From positions 1 through 53,356 of IMG/VR virus record IMGVR_UViG_3300036861_000789: a DNA stretch of 53,356 bases, one strand, 5' to 3'. Source of the stretch: a virus. Position numbers and translations under genes: made by a program. Under the pieces are notes generated by a model, which worked only from the letters and a program-made list of their open reading frames with translations, did no database searches and had not been told where the DNA came from. The stretch's first letter is position 1; each line of letters opens with the position of its first letter. Below are positions 46,275-53,356 of the stretch, in pieces.

Positions 46275-46728
46275 GACCAGGCGGTGTCCTTTTTGCAAGG
46301 AGGTGAAGCTACTCGATGGCTTCGGCGTCGTTACGTCGAGGGGCCGCCGTTACCACCTGCGTAAATGCAGGACATGCAGCAATGAGTCGAAGCGTGATAG
46401 TCGTAGAACCAGCCATGGCAGTGCCTTATTTCTTGACAACAGGCTTAAGCGTCTTTACGGAATAACCACAAATGACTACGAGTCTCTAGCGGAGCGGCAG
46501 CAGAAGGTCTGCGCTATTTGCAAAAATCCCGAAACTGCTCGGGATTGTCGGACCGGCCGGGCTCGTCGTCTGTCTGTGGATCACTGCCACTCGACCGGCC
46601 GAATACGCAAACTTCTATGCATTCGCTGCAACTTTATGGTCGGACAGGTCGAGAATTCCCATGTTCCGCTCTGGGCTGTCCTGGCTTACCTGGCAGAGTT
46701 CAAAGTTGATCAACCAGTTTCCGCATAA
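46267..46728 (+). CDS. Endonuclease VII-family recombination nuclease
   Basis: About 153 residues from GTG 46267 (GTG 46249 possible). An N-terminal C-P-F-C / C-R-T-C zinc site leads to LKRLYGITTNDYESLAERQQKVCAIC, then LSVDHCHSTGRIRKLLCIRCN, the His-Me finger endonuclease VII motif with zinc cysteines. It resolves Holliday junctions and branches before packaging; a second resolvase-like gene is at 7901. Confidence 0.9.
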   Translation: MSETRRCPFCKEVKLLDGFGVVTSRGRRYHLRKCRTCSNESKRDSRRTSHGSALFLDNRLKRLYGITTNDYESLAERQQKVCAICKNPETARDCRTGRARRLSVDHCHSTGRIRKLLCIRCNFMVGQVENSHVPLWAVLAYLAEFKVDQPVSA

Positions 46729-46738
46729 CAGCACACAA

Positions 46739-46764
46739 ACTAACTAAAACGACTAACAACTAAC
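46739..46764 (+). repeat. ACTAAC short direct repeats in leader
   Basis: ACTAAC occurs at 46739-46744, 46752-46757 and 46759-46764 in an A/C-rich, G-poor leader. It could be an unstructured translation enhancer for the next gene or a protein-binding site. Confidence 0.5.
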
Positions 46765-46777
46765 CAAAGGGGATGAG

Positions 46778-47602
46778 ATGGACGCACAGTCGTTCCTCAT
46801 GGGCTCCAGCAACCCAGGTTTCAGCTTCCGAGTGCCAGGTGATCGGATCGTAGGGCAGATCATCGCCCCGCCTACGGTTCAGCAGCAGAAAGTCTTCAAC
46901 ACCAACGATCCAGCGTTCTGGCCTTCCGGGGACCCGAAGTTGCAGATGCTGGTGCCCGTCCAGACCTCCTTTCGCAACTGGGAAGGTGTCGTCACCCCGG
47001 AACCAGGTCGCCCGGACACGGGCGTTCGCACCATCTACGTCAAAGGTAAGCACTTCGAGAAGTCGACGAAGCAGGCCATCTTGGACGCTGGTGCCAAGTT
47101 CCTGGAGGTAGGCGGCTGGGTCGACATGACCATGACCGGTGAGGACTTGGAGAGCAAGGCAGGCTCGAAGCCGAAGCTGTTCTCGGTGCGTTACATGCCA
47201 CCCCCACCGGGGTCTGCGCCCGCTCAAGCTGCCCCAGTTCAGCCGAGCTACCCGCAGCAGCCAGGCAGCTGGGTTGCCCCAACTCGGTCTGAGGTCTATC
47301 CGCCACAGCCACCTCGACCACCGCGTCAGCCAGATCCTTGGACGACTACACCTCAGGCTGCCCAATGGCCGCCAGCTCAGGCTCAGCCGGTTTGGTACCC
47401 GCAGCATGCGCCTGTTGGCTACGCCGACCCGACTCCGGTGTCACCGGCTCATCATGAGCAGGGTCCGCCACCGGCTTGGGCGACTGGGGGTCCATCAGCT
47501 CCACCGGCTCAAGTCAGCCCGGCACCCCAAATGTCCACTTTAGCCGCAATTCGGGCAACACAGGCAGAACCTGCAAATGGGGCAGATCAGGCTCCGTTCT
47601 AG
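46778..47602 (+). CDS. Probable single-stranded DNA-binding protein
   Basis: A 274-residue protein with AAAGGGG RBS. Residues about 20-145 look like an OB-type core (MLVPVQTSFRNWEG, GVRTIYVKGKHFEKSTKQAILDAG, LEVGGWVDMTMTGED, LFSVRYMPPP). The rest is a Pro/Gln/Ala-rich disordered tail ending NGADQAPF, as in SSBs whose acidic/hydrophobic tip recruits partners. Context between recombination nuclease and primase-helicase supports the call. Confidence 0.65.
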   Translation: MDAQSFLMGSSNPGFSFRVPGDRIVGQIIAPPTVQQQKVFNTNDPAFWPSGDPKLQMLVPVQTSFRNWEGVVTPEPGRPDTGVRTIYVKGKHFEKSTKQAILDAGAKFLEVGGWVDMTMTGEDLESKAGSKPKLFSVRYMPPPPGSAPAQAAPVQPSYPQQPGSWVAPTRSEVYPPQPPRPPRQPDPWTTTPQAAQWPPAQAQPVWYPQHAPVGYADPTPVSPAHHEQGPPPAWATGGPSAPPAQVSPAPQMSTLAAIRATQAEPANGADQAPF

Positions 47603-47612
47603 TAAGATCAAG

Positions 47613-47653
47613 GATCCGGGTTGGGCTAGCCCCGCCGCTTCCCAGCCCGGATC
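47613..47653 (+). repeat. 13-bp inverted repeat after SSB-like gene
   Basis: GATCCGGGTTGGG (47613-47625) pairs with CCCAGCCCGGATC (47641-47653), one T-G wobble. No T-run. Confidence 0.7.
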
Positions 47654-47703
47654 AAGACAGCTATGATCAGCCATCACTCTTGGTTAGCCCAGGAACGCAA
47701 AAA

Positions 47704-47725
47704 GCCCGAAGCGTCAACTTCGGGC
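47704..47725 (+). terminator. Weak intrinsic terminator or attenuator
   Basis: GCCCGAAG-cgtcaa-CTTCGGGC preceded by A5 and followed by only TT. It lies between the SSB-like and primase genes and may reduce transcription into the latter. Confidence 0.6.
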
Positions 47726-47765
47726 TTGCGGCCCACTCCTTGGCTACCAACCTGGAGTGAGCGAT

Positions 47766-50402
47766 ATGAAAGAGATCTGTATGCTACCAATCGAAGAACC
47801 CCAGGTCAAACACTCATACGACAACGATGCCGTACGAGCCTGGATTGATCTTCTCCATGGCACCTCACCAGGACTTATACACATCTGCTCTGTGGGCAAC
47901 TGGACCGGGCGCACCTTCTCCGAGCCCACTGACGCAGCTGACTACGTAGCTCGGCTGGACGCCTCAGGTGCCGAAGGCATCTACATGCGGACCACCACCC
48001 TGGCCCGGGTGCCCCGCAACGAAAAAGGTCAAATCGTTCGGGGCTCAGTCGCCGACTCCCTGTCCCTGCCCGGCTTCGCGGCTGACATCGACATCGAAGG
48101 CCCAGGCCACAAGCACGACCCGGCCAAGCATGAAGGGCGTCGACTACCACCCGACATTGCCTCAGCGATGCAGATCGTCACCGAATCGGGCCTGCCAACG
48201 CCAACGATCTGGGTTCACTCCGGTGGCGGGCTCTACCCATGGTGGCTGCTTGAAGAAGTCTGCCTCATCGACGATCCAGAGAAGCTGAAAGCCGCCGAGG
48301 TCGCCGCCAATCGGATCCAGGGAATCCTGAAGGCCACCGCGAAGAGGCTGGGATGGCACTACGGTGCCGAGGTGGGCGACCTGGCCCGGGTGCTTCGCAT
48401 CCCAGGCACGGTGAACCGTAAAGCTGGTGGGGCTGTCACAGCTGCGGTGCTAGAGCCCGCCTCATATGAGTTCTACGAAATCAGTGATCTGATCGCACGA
48501 GCCGAGGCGCTGTTCAGGGATCTGCCAATTGAGCAACCGGTCCGGCCGATCAACCCGCCTCGTATTCTCACCTCGGGTGAGGGCCTGTCGCCTGGCGATG
48601 ATTTCGAGTTGAAGACATCATGGTCGCAGATTCTGCTGCCCTTGGGCTGGACTTTCATGTACCAGCGGGGGCGAACTTCCTACTGGCGTCGGCCAGGCAA
48701 GGATTCGGGTGGCCATTCTGCCACCACGGGACGTGACCCTTCGCGGGATCGCATTTACATCATGTCCAGTGAAGCCGGTCTGCCGATCCAGGAGCCGCTG
48801 ACCAAGTTCCACTTCTATGCTTTGCATTACCACGGCGGAGATCACAGCGCAGCAGCTTCCCATCTTCGCAGGCTTGGCGGCTACGGTGGGGCGCGGGAGC
48901 CTTCCGTGGCACGAGTCGATTTGACGTCCATGATCGAGCCGAAGATGGTCGAGCAGGCTAAGGCTCCATCCTCACCACCAGCTCCACCAAGTGACCCTGC
49001 ACCCCAGATTGACACGGTACCCCCAGCCGACTATGTTCCATCCGACGTGGGCAACGCGGTGCGGATGAAGAGCATGTTCGGTGACAGTTTCCGCTGGCAC
49101 TTCCACCAGAACACCTGGTATCAGTGGAATCAGGTGAGCTGGCGTCCCGACATGACAAATGGGATCAACCAGGCCGCTGTGAAGATGACGGAACAGATCT
49201 TCGCTGAAGCTCGCCAGCTCAGCGCAGAAGACCCCAAGAAAGGCGAGAAGCTATATAAGTGGGGCATATCCTCACAATCCCATCAGCGCATCCGCTCAGC
49301 CATCAGCCAGTTCGCCGCGCAGCCCAACGTCACGGCAGTTTCAACTGACTTCGATGCGAGAAGAGAGCTGATCACTGTGGCAAATGGAACACTCAACCTA
49401 CTCACGGGCGAGCTTGGTCCGCACGATCCGAAGCTGATGCTCACTCGCGTCTTCGGGGCACGGTATGACAAGGCGGCTAAAGCCCCAAAGTTCGAAGCGT
49501 TCCTGGCTCAGCTCATGCCCGATCCGACGGTGCGTGACTATATTCAACGCGCCATGGGCTACACCCTCGCAGGTGAAGTCGACGAACGATCCATCTTCAT
49601 CCTGTACGGACCATCGGGCACTGGCAAGTCCCAGTTCCTGAGCCTGATGACGAAGTTGTTCGCTGATTTCGGCGGCACCGCAGCCGCAGCTGCTTTGCGG
49701 GTCAACAGGTCCGGGCAGACCAATGACCTACACGGCTTGCGTGGCAAGCGTTTCGTCGCGACCTCGGAAACTTCGGAGCGGGCCGTCCTGGATGAGGAGC
49801 TGATCAAACGCCTCACCGGCAGCGACGAGATCGTATCCAGGGATTTGTATGAGAAAAACCAGTCCTGGGACCCCGAGTGTTCCATCTGGATGGCAACGAA
49901 CTTCCTGCCACAACTGGATGCTGACGACTCGGCGATCTGGGCACGGGTCAAGCCGATCCACTTCAACACCCAGTTCAGCCGCGACGGGGCCAACAAAGCT
50001 ATCCCCGACATCGGTGCGAAGATCCTCGCCGAAGAGGCCTCGGGCATTTTGAACTGGCTTCTAGCAGGTTTGGCCAAGTATCGCGAATCCGGCCTGGGTG
50101 AGCCGGGGGCAGTGAAAGCTTCGGTGGCTCAGCACAAGTTGGAGTCGGACAATGTGGCACAGTTCATCGAAGACGGTCTCGCTGAGGGCTTGATCGTCGA
50201 AGCCGCCGAAGAAATGATCGACTCGGGCCACTTGTTCCGGATCTATCAGGAATGGTGCGGACGGAACATGCTCAAGCCGTTGGGTGCGAAGAAGGTTGTA
50301 CGCAGGCTCATCGACATGGGCTATATGCGCAAACGCAAATCGACCTGGCATTGGGTGGGGCTGAGAGTCGGCACCTCCCATGGCATCCTGGGGACGATGT
50401 AG
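47766..50402 (+). CDS. Primase-helicase (AEP primase plus D5-type helicase)
   Basis: An 878-residue replication protein; start ATG 47766 with GGAG nine nt upstream. The N-terminal primase-polymerase-like part has GFAADIDIEGPGHK (paired Asp), IWVHSGGGLYPWWLL and DLARVLRIPGTVNRK. The C-terminal half is a D5_N/superfamily 3 helicase: TVANGTLNLLTGEL, YIQRAMGYTLAGEVDE, Walker A YGPSGTGKS (about 612-620), and WMATNFLPQLD as sensor. It would prime and unwind phage DNA. Confidence 0.9.
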   Translation: MKEICMLPIEEPQVKHSYDNDAVRAWIDLLHGTSPGLIHICSVGNWTGRTFSEPTDAADYVARLDASGAEGIYMRTTTLARVPRNEKGQIVRGSVADSLSLPGFAADIDIEGPGHKHDPAKHEGRRLPPDIASAMQIVTESGLPTPTIWVHSGGGLYPWWLLEEVCLIDDPEKLKAAEVAANRIQGILKATAKRLGWHYGAEVGDLARVLRIPGTVNRKAGGAVTAAVLEPASYEFYEISDLIARAEALFRDLPIEQPVRPINPPRILTSGEGLSPGDDFELKTSWSQILLPLGWTFMYQRGRTSYWRRPGKDSGGHSATTGRDPSRDRIYIMSSEAGLPIQEPLTKFHFYALHYHGGDHSAAASHLRRLGGYGGAREPSVARVDLTSMIEPKMVEQAKAPSSPPAPPSDPAPQIDTVPPADYVPSDVGNAVRMKSMFGDSFRWHFHQNTWYQWNQVSWRPDMTNGINQAAVKMTEQIFAEARQLSAEDPKKGEKLYKWGISSQSHQRIRSAISQFAAQPNVTAVSTDFDARRELITVANGTLNLLTGELGPHDPKLMLTRVFGARYDKAAKAPKFEAFLAQLMPDPTVRDYIQRAMGYTLAGEVDERSIFILYGPSGTGKSQFLSLMTKLFADFGGTAAAAALRVNRSGQTNDLHGLRGKRFVATSETSERAVLDEELIKRLTGSDEIVSRDLYEKNQSWDPECSIWMATNFLPQLDADDSAIWARVKPIHFNTQFSRDGANKAIPDIGAKILAEEASGILNWLLAGLAKYRESGLGEPGAVKASVAQHKLESDNVAQFIEDGLAEGLIVEAAEEMIDSGHLFRIYQEWCGRNMLKPLGAKKVVRRLIDMGYMRKRKSTWHWVGLRVGTSHGILGTM

Positions 50403-50663
50403 CTATGCCTGGCGCACCCTGATATAGCCGACCGGGTAGAAGCCGTCAGAGCGGGCCTGCAACGTTGGGCTGGTGCCCGGGATGTTTTCCCAGCCATCGG
50501 TGGGGATGTACAGGCCCGTTCCCTGGTGGGTGTTGAGCCGGATGCGCTGCGAGCCGATGGGATCGCCTTCGTTGTTGGCGGTGATCTGCAACTCCTGGCT
50601 TAGGTAGTTGATGGTGCTGTCGTCGGAGGTGTCCCAGTGGATGTGGCCTTCGTTGCTGGGCAT
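50403..50663 (-). CDS. Small tail-associated protein
   Basis: Eighty-six residues from ATG 50663, six nt after GAGGAG; ATG 50684 (ATGA overlap) would add seven. GHIHWDTSDDST, QRIRLNTHQGTGLYIPTDGWENI and a terminal VGYIRVRQA suggest a small beta protein partnering the fibre gene upstream. Ends abut the primase stop (convergent, no terminator between). Confidence 0.6.
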   Translation of the reverse strand: MPSNEGHIHWDTSDDSTINYLSQELQITANNEGDPIGSQRIRLNTHQGTGLYIPTDGWENIPGTSPTLQARSDGFYPVGYIRVRQA

Positions 50664-50680
50664 GGTGGTCTCCTCAGTGG

Positions 50681-52081
50681 TCATGGGGTGGCGAACCTGG
50701 CTGCCTTGGTGAAGTTGGCTTGCGCCGCATTGGACAGATCGGTGGCAGCCCGGGTGGCTACGATGTAGGCGACAAGTGCCCCGTTGACGAACAGGGGGTT
50801 CTCGACGAAGGAACCGGTGCCGATGGCTGCTATGGCGGCGGCAAGGCTGGCATAGGTGCTCTGACCATATTGGATAGCCATCTGCTCGTTGACGGCCGTT
50901 GAGCCGAAGGCGTAAACCCTGTGGATGGTGGAGGTGTTGATGCCACCACCGATGGGAGTGATAACGCCTAGGCCGCCCGGGTCGTAGTTCGCTACGTCCA
51001 ATGTGTTCACTACGACACCCCCGACAGCTGTCGCTGTGGCTCGCCGGAAGTTAGCCGGTGACTGCGCTGCGATGATGGCGATGTTGGGATCCTGGTAGGC
51101 GGGCAGCGCGAAGGCTCGGCTGAACAGGCTCCCACCGGCCGTGTTGATCATCAGATTCGCGCCATTGGCACTGATGGTGTTGCTGAAACCAGGGGAGTTG
51201 AACGGTCCCAGCGCTTCAGCAAGATCAGCGAACTGATTCGCGGGCTGGTTCAGGATGGTCGGGATGTCCTGGACAAGGAAGTTGATACCAGCGAACTGAG
51301 CTGAAGCTCCCAGCACAATATGAGTGCGCCGCTGCGTTGGCGTCGGCTCGGGAGCCTGCTGAAGGATAGTGCCAACGGAGTCGACAAGCCACCAGGTGGC
51401 ACTCTGGGTAGGCGGCCCGGTAAGCGCGATGCCAGCGGTGCCGGGGATGCTGACGAAGGTCAGCTGCGGATTGGTGGGACCGATGACACCTGAGCTGTTG
51501 TAGTTGACGATCCAGCCGGTCATCGGGCCGATGTCGATCAGCGCCGGGTTGGCGTTGATGGTGATGGCCCCACCAGAGGTGACACCTGTTGACAGGGCGG
51601 TAGACATGAATCTGGTGATGTCTCCGGTGATGCCCTGGTAGCTGGTGGTGGTGGTGCCGGGGACGGTCAGGTTTTCGATGAAGAAGTCTTCGTGGGTGTG
51701 GCTGATGGGTGCGCAGGCTGTGCCGTCGGGGGTGCAACTGGATCCATTGCCCGAAACGGGGGGCAGTAGATCAGCGAACTCCACGATGGGGCCTGGGCCT
51801 GGTAGGGACATGCGGAAGGTCTCTGTCCACACATCCGTGGCCACGACGACTCGGTACGTCCAGTCCAGGGGGGTTATCTGGGCGTTATCGGTGGTGGGTA
51901 GTATGATGGTGAACTCGCCGGTTCCGTTAAGGGTGACCATGAACTCGGTCGGCGAGTAGATGACATTGGAGACGGTGTCGCGCAGCTCCTGGGTGATCTG
52001 GAACCTGACCGTCCCGACGGCTGGGGTCAGCCCATCAGGGTCGAGGATCTGCCCATGCAGCGTCACAGTCACCAAAGCCAT
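50681..52081 (-). CDS. Tail fibre / receptor-binding protein
   Basis: A 466-residue protein. The first 110 residues (VTLHGQILDPDGLTPAVGTVRFQIT ... LDWTYRVVVATDVWTETFRMSLPG) are the beta-sandwich anchor common at the N-terminus of actinophage fibres. A central repeat-rich beta region and an Ala-rich C-terminal helix bundle follow. TATCAT is 7 nt before the ATG, so it is transcribed separately from the main late operon. Confidence 0.7.
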   Translation of the reverse strand: MALVTVTLHGQILDPDGLTPAVGTVRFQITQELRDTVSNVIYSPTEFMVTLNGTGEFTIILPTTDNAQITPLDWTYRVVVATDVWTETFRMSLPGPGPIVEFADLLPPVSGNGSSCTPDGTACAPISHTHEDFFIENLTVPGTTTTSYQGITGDITRFMSTALSTGVTSGGAITINANPALIDIGPMTGWIVNYNSSGVIGPTNPQLTFVSIPGTAGIALTGPPTQSATWWLVDSVGTILQQAPEPTPTQRRTHIVLGASAQFAGINFLVQDIPTILNQPANQFADLAEALGPFNSPGFSNTISANGANLMINTAGGSLFSRAFALPAYQDPNIAIIAAQSPANFRRATATAVGGVVVNTLDVANYDPGGLGVITPIGGGINTSTIHRVYAFGSTAVNEQMAIQYGQSTYASLAAAIAAIGTGSFVENPLFVNGALVAYIVATRAATDLSNAAQANFTKAARFATP

Positions 52082-52121
52082 GCTTGCGATGATAACGGCA
52101 AAAGGGACTTAAGGAGTCAAC

Positions 52122-52274
52122 ATGGACCTGGTCGATGATCACCTCGACGGGCATCGGGCGGACGAGATCGACATAGATGTCCCCTGCAAGAAGATGGCCA
52201 TGGCTTTCGCGGCCTGGGGTGCTTCGCTCCTGGCGGGCATGAGCATCCTGATCGCGACCTTCACCCTGTCATGA
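52122..52274 (+). CDS. Small single-TM protein
   Basis: Fifty residues after AAGGAG. A charged acidic N-terminus (DDHLDGHRADEIDIDV) precedes one membrane helix (residues 25-48). ATGA overlap with the next gene. Unknown. Confidence 0.6.
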   Translation: MDLVDDHLDGHRADEIDIDVPCKKMAMAFAAWGASLLAGMSILIATFTLS

Positions 52275-52363
52275 AGTTATTCATTTTGGTGCCGATGATC
52301 CTGTCGTTCATGGCCGGGATGATGTGCATGCTGGTTGCCATGCTCTGGATGATGTGGGCATGA
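52271..52363 (+). CDS. Met-rich TM peptide
   Basis: Thirty residues, almost entirely one membrane helix with nine methionines (LVPMILSFMAGMMCMLVAML). ATGA junctions on both sides. Possibly a small membrane-active peptide; function unknown. Confidence 0.5.
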   Translation: MKLFILVPMILSFMAGMMCMLVAMLWMMWA

Positions 52364-52545
52364 GCACCTTCGGATCAACGGCCAGATGCCGCTGTCGCCG
52401 ATGGGGGCATGCTCACCTACCACTGCTGCGCTGCGGGGCTCTGGTGAGCCTCTGGGGGGCTTACCGCCCGGGTGAGAGAAGCCAGCACGTCTGTGACACT
52501 TGCCGGTCGTTCAACAAGTTGGATCTACGGGAAAGGAATGCCTGA
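52360..52545 (+). CDS. Cys-rich miniprotein
   Basis: Sixty-one residues from ATG 52360. C-R-C near the N-terminus, a third Cys in LLRCGALVSLW and C-D-T-C near the end could form a zinc site. Overlaps both neighbours. Unknown. Confidence 0.5.
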   Translation: MSTFGSTARCRCRRWGHAHLPLLRCGALVSLWGAYRPGERSQHVCDTCRSFNKLDLRERNA

Positions 52546-52787
52546 TGCTGACACAGCAACAGTTCAACACCGATCAGGAGATCGCTGAGATCGCTGAGAT
52601 CGAAGGCATGCTTCAGCAACTGATCGAAATGGCCGAAGGGTCACTGGTCAAAGGGATTGACCCGACCCTTGTCGCCGCGACCATACATCAGGTGGGCATG
52701 AGCAACCTGGGCGACGATCCCAGCTCCCTGTCAATTCTGTTCGCGTTCGCGGTGCTGCGGCTGGCCCAAGCTCGTCGAGCGCACTGA
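52545..52787 (+). CDS. Small helical protein
   Basis: Eighty residues from ATG 52545 (TGATG, AAAGGA upstream). Acidic N-terminal helix with an EIAEIAEIEG repeat, then TIHQVGMSNLG and a hydrophobic FAFAVLRLAQ helix. Ends 7 nt before a terminator. Unknown. Confidence 0.6.
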   Translation: MLTQQQFNTDQEIAEIAEIEGMLQQLIEMAEGSLVKGIDPTLVAATIHQVGMSNLGDDPSSLSILFAFAVLRLAQARRAH

Positions 52788-52794
52788 ACACAGC

Positions 52795-52833
52795 GAAGCC
52801 CCCCAGGATTCTTCCCTGATCCTGGGGGGCTTC
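52795..52833. terminator. Strong bidirectional terminator
   Basis: GAAGCCCCCCAGGAT (52795-52809) pairs perfectly with ATCCTGGGGGGCTTC (52819-52833): 15 bp between convergent genes. The T-run is short but the stem is very stable. Confidence 0.85.
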
Positions 52834-52842
52834 ATGCTGCGT

Positions 52843-53121
52843 TCATGCCATCCATTGGGTGTCTTCCCAGAATCCGTCTCCGCCCGGCTGAAATGCACGG
52901 GGCCGCTTATCCTGCGGAGCCCAGATCAGAAGCCGGGAGCCAGGTTCGACAACGTATCCGGCCAGGACGATCGACGCTGCTTGCAGGTGATCGTGGGCTA
53001 ATACGGTCAGCGGGCCATGGTTGAACCAGTTCGCTGAACCTACTCGCCGGTATTGGACCTGGACGATGAACTTCGGCGGTTTAGGCCGCCGGATGATCAA
53101 CTTGCTCAGATGTTTCAACAT
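52843..53121 (-). CDS. Hypothetical protein
   Basis: Ninety-two residues with AAAGGGG RBS. A basic N-terminus (KHLSKLIIRRPKPPK) is followed by a beta-rich domain (FIVQVQYRRVGSANWF, RLLIWAPQDKRPR). Not recognised; two conserved-looking Trp residues near the end. Confidence 0.6.
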   Translation of the reverse strand: MLKHLSKLIIRRPKPPKFIVQVQYRRVGSANWFNHGPLTVLAHDHLQAASIVLAGYVVEPGSRLLIWAPQDKRPRAFQPGGDGFWEDTQWMA

Positions 53122-53163
53122 CCCGACTCACCCCTTTCGGATACCGCCAGAAGTACAGGGGAA

Positions 53164-53356
53164 TCATCGGAACAGTAGTGGCCGACTCCAGCCATCCGAT
53201 TCCCAGCCATACTTTGCGGACTCGGATTCGTCTTGCATAAGGCCGCCGGGTCCCAGCTCGTCCCGCAGAAGCTGAGCGGCGAAGCTGATGGCCCGTCTCA
53301 TGTCCTTCATGTCGGCTAGCAACTGGGCATCTTGCGGTGGGGACGGGGGCTCTGTT
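53164..53356 (-). CDS. Partial gene at right edge
   Basis: C-terminal 63 codons of a minus-strand gene that continues beyond the window. The visible part has a Pro-rich start, LLADMKDMRRAISFAAQLLRDEL helix and a KYGWESDGWSRPLL tail. Internal ATGs (53310, 53301) could also be true starts, giving about 48 residues. Not recognised. Confidence 0.55.
   Translation of the reverse strand, partial: TEPPSPPQDAQLLADMKDMRRAISFAAQLLRDELGPGGLMQDESESAKYGWESDGWSRPLLFR

Noticed and set aside
1-53356. CRISPR array, insertion sequence or integrase/attachment site
   Set aside because: No regularly spaced identical repeats, transposase or recombinase signature was seen. The Cas4-like gene stands with phage replication genes, without other cas genes.

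Overview
The window reads as a large stretch of a tailed dsDNA bacteriophage (siphovirus type: tape measure, major tail and minor tail genes, no contractile-sheath gene seen) infecting an actinobacterium. Evidence: high GC, many GTG starts and ATGA/TGATG overlaps, a WhiB-type Fe-S regulator, a BldC-like small HTH, DUF6197- and DUF397-like small proteins, and promoters whose -10 box sits 6-7 nt from the start codon (leaderless mRNAs, common in actinobacteria). No integrase or partition system was seen, so a lytic lifestyle is likely. No DNA polymerase is present. Open reading frames run off both ends, so this is probably part of a larger genome.

Layout. (1) 161-8720, plus strand: about 26 small early/accessory genes in overlapping operons: a VWA protein, a SLOG-fold protein, XRE regulators, WhiB, a Holliday-junction-resolvase-like nuclease, BldC-like HTH, zinc-ribbon and membrane miniproteins, plus tRNA-Cys. 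(2) 8739-16551, plus strand: a 7.5-kb tRNA array of 33 genes. Together with tRNA-Cys it covers all 20 amino acids. The array also carries an HNH endonuclease gene, a conserved hypothetical, a TM peptide/SPFH-like lipoprotein pair and a zinc-finger ORF. Most spacers fold as perfect inverted repeats. One gene, tRNA-Glu(CTC), is circularly permuted: its 3' half (13047-13082, ending in an encoded CCA) precedes its 5' half (13088-13124). (3) 16552-18182: a short plus operon with a DGQHR/ParB-like protein. (4) 18225-44908, minus strand: the late operon, transcribed right to left: terminase, DUF1360 membrane protein, portal, MuF-like protein, protease-like protein, capsid proteins, connector/neck genes, tail tube, chaperones, tape measure, minor tail and receptor-binding genes, endolysin, holin candidates and a Tad2-like (DUF2829) anti-Thoeris protein. 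A plus-strand cassette of seven small genes (36723-38055) interrupts it between capsid and protease. (5) 44994-50402, plus strand: replication/recombination genes (HTH, Cas4-like exonuclease, endonuclease VII, SSB-like protein, primase-helicase). (6) 50403-52081, minus: tail-fibre-type gene and a small partner; 52122-52787, plus: four miniproteins; 52843-53356, minus: two small genes, one cut by the window edge.

How it fits together: the late operon builds and fills the capsid, makes the tail and lyses the host; the plus-strand replication block copies and resolves DNA; the tRNA array would sustain translation of phage genes. The array appears to have its own promoter and an rRNA-type boxA-like antitermination element, consistent with reading through long structured RNA. 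The permuted tRNA is the most unusual observation. It rests on complementary halves and on leader/trailer pairing seen directly in the sequence; how it would be matured in a bacterium is unknown.
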